A stretch of 64,000 nucleotides of DNA from Atrina japonica (Eukaryota; Mollusca; Bivalvia; Pterioida; Pinnidae), in contig BROG01000984.1 in NCBI GenBank assembly GCA_030159075.1, forward strand, positions 1 through 64,000. The letters are read 5' to 3'. This document shows positions 1 through 11,200 of the stretch, one piece after another; the stretch's first letter is position 1; the number at the start of each line of letters is the position of its first letter. Below the pieces are notes generated by a model that saw only the letters and a list, made by a program, of their open reading frames with translations, was not told the origin of the DNA and did no database searches. The translations under genes and the position numbers were made by a program.

Positions 1-791
1 GCCTAGTCCGCAGTTTGTGAGATTGAAAATTTCATGACTCTTTTGATGTACTCGTCAGCCTCCAGGGTTAGGGCATTGTCGGGGTATGATCCAAATAATT
101 AATGAAAAATGCCTTTTAGAAAAAAATACTACAAGCTGTTTTGTATAGGCATACACATTTGAAAGAATGAAGTAAAGGTTATGTTCTAAAAATTTCCACG
201 GTACATGACTACATGTATGTAATTGAATTATGGACTGATAATTACATGCCATATATGAGACTATGGTGATTTACGGCAAATTTAAGAAAGGGTAAATATC
301 TTTTATGTCGTAAAAGGGGAAGATTATCCAGGGCAGAAAATTTCTAGGTACATGTACAGGTATATAGTAATCTAGGGGGAGACCATAATGTGTATTTAAA
401 TTGCTTTACATGTATTGCATATAAGTTATAACTGTCAAGACATGAAATAGAATTTTTAAATCATTTATATTGACAACAATTTAGCAAATCATTGTACATG
501 TACATTTAAAAAAAATGAAAAGCATTAATTGAATCTGAAATTTTGTAAAGGGTGGCAGAGGGAAATTTAAGCATGGCAGGAAAATTTTTAAGAGGGTTGA
601 AAAGATAGTTGCTTGGGACACACCTAACGGTATATACATGTAGCCAGCAGTAGAGGCACAAAATGAATCTGGTTCTAATCTCGGACTTTTTGTACCCAAG
701 ACAGATAATAAATGGTTCTTCATGAAGCAATCTCAGATGAGAATTTAAAGTCATTGGTCAATCAGATGAGATGTTTAAAACCTATGACTTG

Positions 792-1063
792 CAGGGGTCA
801 ACAATCATAAAGGTATTTCCACTTGTCCTGCAGGGCAAGTAGATATGACTGATGCAAAATTGACTTGTCCAAAATATCCATATTTACATTTTAAGATATT
901 ATTTTGTGTTTAAACAAATACCCGGTAATTCTTATTGAATGATTTATGTCTGTGTCAATTTATTTCACTCGTCCATTTGGACAAGTGAGACGTATCATTT
1001 TCTTGTCCGACCACAAAATAGACTTAACCTGGACAACCGGACAAAGCTGATTGTTGAGCCCTG
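792..1063. mobile_element. 272-bp MITE with 16-bp TIRs (CAGGG type)
   Basis: It begins CAGGGGTCAACAATCA and ends with the complement of CAGGGCTCAACAATCA (15 of 16 match). Internal 'cttgtccnnnnggacaag'-like segments make it partly self-complementary. The TIR core CAGGGCTCAACA is shared with the larger element at 8198-9972. I see no clear target-site duplication. A decayed related fragment with the same 'cggacaagtg' words lies at about 2830-2910. Confidence 0.6.
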
Positions 1064-2164
1064 ACCAGTGTGACAAAGCATCTATTATGTTATACATGTA
1101 TACGTAGTTCAGGGAACTATACACATATTCAGTGACATCTCCATGTGAGCTAAATGTTTACAACAGAGTAGAAACACTAGAAGATAAACAATTGGTGAGA
1201 TCATTATATATATACAGAAGATGTTTGTAAGTGATCATTTGTAAAGGGATGTCAAATTTAAATTATGAAATAAATAAAGATCTTAATTAAGTAAGTTGGG
1301 AAAAGGCGAAAAAAAAATTGAAAATACATTTAGCATAAGTTGCACGTTTATAGTACATGTACATTTATCTATCTGATTTTGAGCTCCAAGATCTGGAACA
1401 TAATCTCTGCTTTGTATAAGTCGCTTACATGCATGTATAATATACAGAGTACATTGTAAGTGTGAAATTTTAGGACTTCAAATATTATTATTTGTTGTGA
1501 AAACCATAGGTGATACAAAATACATCAGCTAACCATGCAATACATTGGGAAAAGTGTGTCGCCCGATGCCAGTCACCCACAGATGTTATTATAAATTATG
1601 ATTATTAAACAAATGTCTTAATATAGGACTAGGTCAACAGCTTTCTATTGTATAATCAATATACTAAATACTGACCTCATTCAAATGAACTTTGGTGACC
1701 TTTGTGTATTGCTACCTTCATTCTCTTAATTATCAGTCACATACATACATATATATATTTCTTTGTGATGCTTTGCATAATAAACATTTCTTACAAGGAT
1801 ATAACAGCTGACTGTACTTGTATGTATACTTATCTATCATGTTTTATTTTTATTTAACTGGAATTTTCAAAGTATGGGCTGTAGAAATTTGTCGTTAGCT
1901 TTTCGTTATTATTGATGTCGTACGCCTCTGAATTTTTCTCTTAAACGGATATCATGATGACAAGTGAGTAACACAAATTTTTTTACATTTAGATATGTAC
2001 AAGGAAAAGTTTATGATGTCAATTTTCTGTATTTTTTTTAATATTTACTCCTATTCACTTTCACTCACTTGCAATTGATGTAATCTACAATGAACATTGT
2101 ATTTAATTGTCTCCATTTGTATTGTACATGTATACATGTATATCCATCTTTATTTAATTATCAT

Positions 2165-2405
2165 GGGGCCTCCCTGGCTGAATGGTTACAGAATCACGCT
2201 TTAAACCATAAAGTCTCTCACATATGGTCAGCACAGGTCCGAGTCCCGCTGTAAATTAAACTGATTTTAGTGAGAAAGTTTGTCAGTTTACTTGCAGAAG
2301 GCTGGTGGTCTCTTCTCTGGTACATTGTAGCCTGGTTCTCTTCTCCACCAATAAAAATTGGTCGCCAACACATAACTGAAAAGTTGTTGAGCATGGCATA
2401 AAACA
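2165..2405 (+). mobile_element. tRNA-derived SINE, copy 1 of family A
   Basis: It starts ggggcctccctggctgaatg, with an A-box-like segment, a B-box-like ggtccgagtccc near 2236, the body motif gtttgtcagttt-cttgcagaag-tggtggtct, and the tail ttgttgagcatggcataaaac. The same layout is seen at 30025-30287, which is better preserved. It is diverged and has no clear target-site duplication. Confidence 0.75.
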
Positions 2406-3391
2406 CTATTCAAAATTCAGATTTTAATTATTTGTATACATGTATGTTGTATGCTGATTGACCAGAAGGTCATTGTCTTTTAAACTTTACTACACTAAAA
2501 CGTTTGGATTTAAAAACACAATTTAAAATGGAATATCCTGTATAATTGGTAATAGTAGAATCATTCAAATGTTAATTTTCATGTACATTTCACAGCCCGA
2601 TGGTTTTAAAAAAATATTTATAACGTTTCAATCCTTCCAATCCTTTAACAAATAACTTTGTTCAAGTTTAATTCAAAGAGTTAAACATGTGAAAATTAAT
2701 TGATTCTGTTATGTTGAAAAATTTAGCCAATCATTATTACAATTATTTCCCGGGAATATGACTTAAACATACTAAATGTGATATCATATCACAAACAGTA
2801 ATCTGTAGTCTGTATATGATCTTTAAATGTTGCACTTGATTTTCGGACAAGTGAATTTTGTATTTGGACAAGTAGATTTCATTACTACTTGTACTGCAGG
2901 ACAAATGGACATTTTTATGATTGTTTGTATTTTGCAAGTATGGATATACATGTACATGTAATAAAGATTTGTTGTGTTAACCAACATGGGATCAACAACA
3001 CCAATTTAACAACATTTTTGGTTTCCTGTTTTCTTAATTTTGACTCGCAGAGTATTACTCATTGCAGGCCTGATTACATTGGTTGCATTAGATCATTTGA
3101 ACTTGGTTTTAAAAAAAATATACATGTACATATAGGAAAAACCACATCAAGATGATGAGTTATAAAGTATATTGTGGTGGGATTGGCTCCCGTATTTACA
3201 TACATGTATATCTACAACTGTATATGTACAGTCTAGGTCTGTCCCCTTTTCAAAAAACTGAAAGCTTAATGAGTTTTGTAAGATATAGGAACTACTACAT
3301 ATACGAATGTATATGTAAATGTATATCAATATATTATGATACAGAGGATATGCGAACCTTTGTCAAAGTTGCAAATCACATTTTTTTTTAA

Positions 3392-4025
3392 TAGCTTACC
3401 TGAGCCGAAGGTTCAAGTGAGCTATTGTGATCACTCCCTGTCCATCATCCGGTCATAAAATTTTCATATTTTCGACTTCTTCTCTGAAACCACTAAAGGG
3501 ATTTTGACAAAACTTGAAGGAAGCAAGTTCTCAAGGTCCTTTACCAAGTTTGTACTTTATAGCCAGATTGGCCTAGGGGTGGATCCATGGCAGCGCAGAA
3601 TGTGTCTCAAAAGGTACCCAGTACCACTACATGAATTGAAAAACGGATTGTTTCTGAGTGATCTATATAGATGTTTGATTCAAGTTTGTATTTTTCAAAG
3701 AAATCGGAATATTAAATTTTGACACGTTTTTGAGGTCTTTTCAGACTTTGTCATTTTCATTTATTTTTGCATGATTTCCTCAATTATCTCCCCTTGTATT
3801 CACAATAATGCATTAAAGTGTTTTACTTGTCTATGGTTGAAGAAATGTTTTTGTGCAAGAATTTTGTTGAAATTTGATTTCTAGAATTTTTGATGAATTT
3901 CTTAAAACAGCAATATTTATGTTTCTTGGCCAGATCAGCCTACATGTACATATTCTTCTTGGTCTTCTTTCCACATTTGTAGATGGTTCTCAGGTGAGTG
4001 ATTGAGGCCCTCTTGGCCCTCTTGT
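3392..4025 (+). repeat. Interspersed repeat, 'gagctattgtgatcactcc' family, copy 1
   Basis: It runs from 'tagcttacctgagcc' to 'gtgagtgattgaggccctcttggccctcttgt'. It is about 630 bp, with the same ordered blocks as the copies at 22069-22714 (+), 57821-59223 (-) and 59778-60425 (+): gatcactcc, ttcgacttcttctctgaa, gggattttgac, ggtcctttaccaagt, ccagattggcc and gatggttctcaggtgagtg. No coding capacity. The class is unknown; its abundance suggests a non-autonomous transposon. Confidence 0.75.
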
Positions 4026-5047
4026 AATAGAAACTGTCAGCTTTTTCTTTTTTTTTAAATTTTTTTATTGCCTTTATTGTTTTATAGGGTCATGTGTAAG
4101 CTTAAGCCTGCAGTGTGGTTTCATCTTATTTGGGATTTGCATTTGTTCCCCATATTGAGACCAATTTTTATACCCAATTTGTCATATTCTATTGGACTTT
4201 GGAGTTTCTATTACCTATTAGTACTTCTTCATTTTCACTTATTGGTTATATGTCAGTGGCTTAATCACTAGAATACATGCATCTAACCACACAAGTCACT
4301 TGTCTCTAGTCAGTGCAGGATCAAGCCTGCCAGAATCTGCCATTAGCCGATTGCAATGTACATTGTATGTGTAATGTGAGGGAGTTTATAAATAGCTGAT
4401 TACCATTTATGGAAAAATAATGGACATTTGATTACTCCATTAAAAACTTGCTGCTCCAATACAGTGCATTTGTAGTTAAAAATGGTTAAGAGTGGCAATA
4501 AAAACAAAAAAAAATTAATTTCCAAATGAACAAAAGAAACATGGAAATACATGTATAACTTTTTAAATTCTTTGTTGTCCTTTATCAAGTAAATAAATCA
4601 GTTGTATATTTTGAAGTGTTGAATGGATAAATTCTAGATATATCAGAAGAAAAAAACATGTATGAAAACTGTCTAAAAATATATAGGTCAAGGCTTCAAT
4701 CAAGGTAGGTTACGCTTATTCAAAAAGTATATTATGGGCTCAGTTTACAAACAAATAACACACGTATCCCTTATCAAAAACAATAAGTGATGCTTGAGTA
4801 ATCCTTTACCTTTTTTCCCTTTAATTTTTTATACAAATAGATGCATGCTACATATGTTTAAATGCATTGTGATAACTGAAAACCTTACCCATATAGCAAG
4901 TCAACCATGACTTGACAAAGGTAAATTAGGTATAATGATTTTGTACATGATTATGTCATTTCATGTAGCGTGTTAATGCATTATGTGTAAACATGATAAT
5001 ATATTGTGTTATTCTTCATATTTTGTTTTGTTTTTTTGATGGTCCAG

Positions 5048-5080
5048 GTGGATATCGGTTAGATAATCAGGAATGAACAC
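5048..5080 (+). other. DCAF11: 5' UTR segment of the first coding exon of DCAF11
   Basis: A pyrimidine-rich tract followed by ccag ends at 5047, so this exon appears to begin at 5048 with 33 nt of leader. The leader contains an in-frame TAG at 5060-5062, which rules out a longer N terminus in this exon. The 5' UTR is therefore spliced, and the first non-coding exon and promoter lie upstream, possibly outside the window. The acceptor is inferred from its sequence only. Confidence 0.6.
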
Positions 5081-5117
5081 ATGGGGTCAAGTCAATCCTC
5101 AAACTGTCAAAGAATGA
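5073..5117 (+). promoter_or_regulatory. Upstream ORF overlapping the DCAF11 start codon
   Basis: An ATG at 5073 opens a 14-codon ORF in another frame that overlaps the main ATG at 5081. It stops at TGA 5115-5117. That stop overlaps an in-frame ATG for Met12 of DCAF11 (ATGA, 5114-5117). The upstream ATG has G at -3, whereas the main ATG has C at -3 and G at +4. This layout could lower initiation at Met1 or allow reinitiation at Met12. The function is an inference. Confidence 0.5.
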
Positions 5118-5223
5118 ATACATCGGAAACATCAGAAGGAGCCACTAGTAGCCGCCAACCTGCATTGGGTGGTGATGAGGAGCAGTCCGACTTACAAGCC
5201 ATATTAGCATATCTCATAAGAAG
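5081..5223 (+). CDS. DCAF11: DCAF11 coding exon 1
   Basis: Encodes residues 1-47 plus two bases of codon 48. It reads MGSSQSSNCQRMNTSE and ends in LAYLIRR; the donor is gtagat at 5224. The family-typical LAYL-RR segment just before the junction identifies the exon. Confidence 0.93.
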
Positions 5224-8200
5224 GTAGATCTATTTTCTGTATTATATTTTCATGTTCACATCAGTGCTTTTTTATTTTATGTAAAGTTTTTGTTGTTGTT
5301 TAACATCCCACTCAAGAATCTTTCACTCATATTGAGATGTCACCAAATACCGGTGAAGGGCTTCAAATTTTGGCCTATGCTCGGCAATTACAGCCATTGA
5401 GCAGTGAGGATTGTTTAACGTGCCAAAATCTGCTGTCGTGGGACCTCGGTTTTTTATGTCTCGACAGGAAAAGACATCCGCCTCCACCAAGACTAGAACT
5501 TGCGACCCTCCGGTTGTGAATCGAGCATTCTAGTCTCTACCACAAGGCCAACAATTTTTTTTGTAATTTCATGTTTTATATTGTATACATGTATATGCAT
5601 ACTCTCATATTATCAAAGTACCTGCATTCATGCAAGTGATTCAATTGTTATGCAAAGAAAGTCTTTTACATAAGTAGAGATTGGTGATCTCTGCTTCAGA
5701 ACGTTTTTATACATACCGGTACATTTGTATAATTATGTCTTCCTGCAGATGTTCATTTTTTTTAGATTTAAAAATATTTTCAGCTTTCCAAAAATCACTA
5801 CCTGTATATACTGGGTATGTGATTTGTTATCATACATGTAACTATCATGTAGTAATTCTAGGGTAAGGATAGCAGTGATAAAATCATTGAACTCTGACCT
5901 CTAGTCAGTGCAAGTTTGAACTGTGCTCAGAATGTGTCACCAGCTTTGCAAAATCTTTAACCAATTCTTTTCCCAAGAGAAAAAACTGGCTAGCCAAATC
6001 TTTCCTCAGGGGAAAAAATGGCTAACCAATTCTTCCCCTTCCCAACTCAGTTAAAAGTTTCTCCCAGGGAAATAATTGGCTAGCCAGTTTTTTCTCTTGG
6101 GAAAAGAATTGGCTAGCCAATTTTTTCACCCTTGGATAAAAGAAATAAACCAATATAAAGGCAATGAAAGCTTTTGATAAGTAAGTTTTTTTATTCTTAT
6201 GAATCAAAGTAAGGTTATTTTTAGATAATATTCATCTAATTAGAGTAAGACAATGTACATTTTAGCAAGGATAGATTTTTACATAATATTCATTTTACTA
6301 GAGTTGAGACCTACACTTTTGATTTTTTTTCCCTGAATGATCAAAAAAGGAAGGAAAGAATTTGCTAGCCAAATTTTTTTCCCCTAATGATCAAATAGGG
6401 GAGGGGAAGTTTCCCCCTAAATGATATATTAGAGGGAAAAGAATTGGCTAGCTAAAAGTTTCCCCCTAGATATTTATAATGAAAAGCAAATTGCAGAGTA
6501 ACTTGAGATAACTCATATATAATTTATTCAATAATATCTTTTTAAAATTTAATACATGAATAGTGTTTCCCCCAGGAACACTAAAAGACATGGTGATAAG
6601 TCATGAAAAGGGGCACTTCCTTGTGCGTTATGTCATGAAAAAGGGCACTTCCTTGCATGTCAAAGTTAAATTGGGTAAAAAAAAAGGCTGTTTCTAAATT
6701 GGAAAAAGTAAAACAAAACAAATGAATGTTAATCAATAATATAATTGTTAAAACATTTGTTGAGCATTTATTACAAGCAAAGCATATTCAATAGGGTCAT
6801 TGAATTTTTTTTTAGAAAGCAAAATTGTAAGTCAACATTTCTTCAACAGCATTAGCCATGGGTTTGAAAATATATCAGCCAAATCATGGGCCAACTTTGA
6901 TTTTCATTGGCCTGTTTCAATTTTCATTGGCCAGTTTCAATTTTCATTATTCAAAATAAAAAATCCTTGGCCAACTCGAAATACCTTCATGCACACATAG
7001 TACTGCTACTGAAAATTTATAAATTAAATTTTTGAAAACTAAAATTAGGAGAATAAGGGAGAATATTTCACAATTTTAGGAATTGATCTACATTCTTATT
7101 AAATTTTAAACAGGTTCACTTGGAATTTTTCCTAACATATTTTAATACAGCCAACATCAATTAATTATCCATATGAAAAACTGACAGAGAATTGAAGATT
7201 TTGATTTTATTAAAATCATATTTAATCAGTTATTATCATTATTAATGCAGTGAAGAGTCCCCATATAACTTAATTTTTCGTGGTTTCCATAATTCTAGAT
7301 ATTTAATTTTTATGAAGAAAAAGTAAAAAACAAAATGTAAAGTGCTAGTTGGAATAGACACATTAAAGTTGCAAATCACATTTTCTGGCCTGCAATGTTT
7401 ACAAAATTCTACCAAATGCAAATTGCATTTAAATTTATGTTCTTTTTTGAGCTTCTGTCCATTGCATTAAATATTTTGAAGACCAATTTTTTTTATTTGT
7501 TAATGATATAAGCGGCAACTAGTGGTTGTGAGTTGCATTCATATGTACATGTCAAACGGTGTCATTCTCATTACCCTTTTTCTTTTTTGGTTAACTTTCG
7601 ACTGTTATCATTTTTATTTCGTATTTTTTCAGTGTAATTGGGGTGGCAAACATTATTTTCTGATAATGAAACAAGTAATTGATCGTGACACAAGCACATA
7701 AGCGGCCCGATATTGTTAGCCCTTCGTTTGTTTATCAACACGCGGTGAAGTCTTCTAAGTTTTAAATCTATTTAAAGGATTATTAGGAATTAGTTATCAT
7801 CAGGGATGTTGATTAGGTTAACATAAAATGCATGCTGATCTGCAGGTATGTTTAATTAGGCGTGGCAGATAGCAGTTTACCTATTGACATTGCATACACA
7901 TCGGCGCGAGGGGGGGGGGGGCTTAGATTGGGTACTGTCAAAACAAGGTATAGGTGTGAAATTAAACTTGAGGATAAATTGTGCACGGGCAGATCCTAAA
8001 ATGTTAAGATACTCTCAGGTCAGGATTGTGCGGAAATGAGTTGAAAAAAGGGCATGGCACCAGGAAAAAAGGGCATGGCGCTGCGCTATCCTATTTATGC
8101 TTAGGGGAAAGGCTAATGAATAAATGAGCTTTTGGTAGCTCAAATTTTTAAATTTTCGTGAATTTTTAGGGTACCTAGTCAATTCTTTCCCTTATAACAG

Positions 8201-11200
8201 GGCTCAACACTAAGGCACGTCCGACCGACCCTGACTAGTAAAAGATTGGTCCGGTCTAGTTAATTTGTGTCAAAGTAGCCCGACTGGTCGGGTTAAATCT
8301 TTTATATATCACTTCAAATAGACTGAAGATCTATTCTGGAATAAAAAAATTGTTGTTAATACTGTTTTTAAAAAAAACCATTTTCTTCTTTTTGTAATTT
8401 ATTTACCGATAGTGGGACATTTATTTACATTACCGGTGATTGTGATATCCTAATAGATATGTCGCTGATATTACGTGCCGTATAGACTTACTTTCATTTC
8501 GTCAATTTTGTCGCCATATATTGTAATACGCCCTCTGGTGAGAGATTGGTATATAAAATAACCGGAAAATGGTAATATTACCAGGATGACGCTTAAAGCC
8601 ACTGGAATGACACATCAGATTATGTTTTCGTCATTTTTAGATTATTTATGTACAACTAAGAAGAATAAACTATTTCAATGTGAGAAGGTAAACAGTGTTC
8701 AAGGAATTTTGCTACAAATTGTACGAGTAGTTACGTCGGGTTCAATATCACACTAGTACTGATATGGCTTAAATATGAAAAAACGAGGACAATACCGACA
8801 AAATATCTTTTAATTTAATGTAAAACCTATATTATTAACATTTAAAAGTAAATTATTCCACAAAATTATCATTACGATGAAAAGGAGCTTCAATCCAGTT
8901 ACATGTCCCGTCATTCCGTTAATTGGTGTGTTTTCGGTAATTCTATGGACCCGTAAAAATTACAAAAATTCAGATTGAAAGTGAAACTGAAAGCTTCGGT
9001 CATAAAATCACAAGTGCGTGCAGCTTCACTAGCCTAGCCTAGGCATATTTTAAAATTTAACCGGGCATATAGAATGGTACATTTCTTTTTGGATAGTTTT
9101 GTTTGAATTTAGTCACGATATCTCTAATAAAGCAGAACAACTTACGATAACTATCGATATCTGATTACACTGAGTGACTGACGACGGCTTCTTTATAGTA
9201 GTGGAGGCATAACTAGAGATGAGGGCGTATCAAAGAAATCAAAGGGCAGAACAGAAATCGGAATTTATTTTACAATAATTAGGCCTAAAAGAAAATTTCA
9301 AACTTACATACATACTTGTTTCTTGACTTCTATAAATAAATTGTCAAAGCATTCAAGCTAACTGTCTATTCAGGTTTTATTTTGTTCTTGATAAAATTAT
9401 AAATCAGTGGAACAATCAGCATGAATACAGTGTACAAATTGAGGATAATTTACTTGCACCACTCAGAAATGACATGTATGTTTTATACTGTAACAAAAAT
9501 ATACTTGTATTCCAGTCCTACTTATAAGAGTTAGTAGGCTTGAGTACTCTAGAGATTATATGGAATTATTTCAATCATGAAATAATTTATTAATTTCTTT
9601 CTGTTCTTATTTGTTTTTTTATATTGTTTAAAAAAATCAAGTAAATAGCATTTAATGGTGCAGCAATAGCTAAAAATGAGACATAGATATGGACAAGTCC
9701 TCTGCCCGTCATCGAGTTCGTCGGGCAATTTATGAAATTAATATGTGAGCTATATTTTACCACTTTTTAAAAATTAAAATATAGTGTTTTCATTAAAATC
9801 TTTAGATGTAGCGTACCCTAATTAAGTAGGATATGAAACTCTGGAAGAGATAGATATCGATAGATATGATGTAACCGAGGTCAGGTCTAGTGATGTTGAG
9901 GTCAGGTCTAGTAAAATTTTCTGGTACTGGTCCGACTGGTCTAGTTCTTTTTAAAGTTAATGTTGAGCCCTGTTATAGAGAATTAATAGGGGAAATAATT
10001 GACAAGCCAATAGTTTCTCCACTGAATGATTACATGGGATGAAGAATCAGCTAGCCAAAAGTTCCCCCCTAAATGATAAAACAGGTGAGGGGGAATTGGC
10101 CAGCCAAAATTTTCCCCTCTAGATATTGGGGGTTAATTGTCAAGTAACATGAGTTAACTCCTCTAAACTTAACAATATCTTTTTAAAGTTTAATACATAA
10201 ATAATTTAGCTTTAGCTAGCTCAAAATTTCAGTTGCCATGGATTTATAGGGTACAGAAAAGAATTGGCTAGCCAAAAGTTTCCCCCTAGATATTTTACAA
10301 CGTAGAGCAAATTATAGGGTTACTTGAGATAACTCGTATATAATTTTTCAACAATATCATTTTAAAATTAAATACATTAATAAGAATTAATAATTCTTTA
10401 ATAGGGAAATAGTTGACTAGGTACCAAAAAAATTCATAAAAGTAAAAAATTGAGCTACCTAAAGCTCATTTATTTATATGTATTAAATTTTAAAAAGATA
10501 TTGTTGAAAAATCATATATGAGTTATCTCAAGTTACTCAACAATTCACTCATTCATTGTAAAATATCTAAGGGGAAACTTTTTGCTCGCCAATTCTTTTC
10601 CCTATTTGATCATTCAGGGGGAAACTTTTTGCTATTCAATTTTTCTCCCCTTTTTGATCATTCAGGGGAAAAAATAAAGGTGTTTGTCTATTTGTAGTTA
10701 AATGAATATTATCTAAAAAACTATCCTTGCTAAAATATTTGTACATTGTCTTACTCTAGTAAGATGAATATCATATAAATATAACCTTACTTTGATTTAT
10801 AAGAATGAAAAAATTACTTATCAAAAGTTTTCATTGCCTTTGTACTAGTTCATTACTTTCATCCAAGGGGGAAAAAACTAGCCAGCCAATTCTTTCCCTG
10901 GGGAAAAAACGGCCTACCAAGTTTTTGCGCCATGGAGACAATCATCTGAGGTGGGAAAGAATTGGCTAGCCAGTTTTTTCCCCGGGGAAAGTTTCAGCAG
11001 GGGGGGAGGACTAGGCTGCTACACCGGTATTCGGTATCAAGACAGTGAAAGGGACTTCTAAAATGGGTGATATTGACATTTGCATGCCAGTCTCATACAT
11101 GTATGTGATATGGATTTTCCATGCCAGTTGCATTCTGATATGGATAGTGGATAATGTGATTTTGCCAATATCTTATTGTGGAGAAATTAAATATTAAGGA

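Larger units (their letters stand above)
1..5047. other. 5' flank or 5'-UTR intron of DCAF11, no gene seen
   Basis: AT-rich, with no ORF that looks coding and no recognisable upstream exon, CpG-rich block or promoter. It holds a short TIR element (792-1063), a tRNA-derived SINE (2165-2405) and an interspersed repeat (3392-4025). The short ORFs here overlap repeats or have no coding character. Confidence 0.6.
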
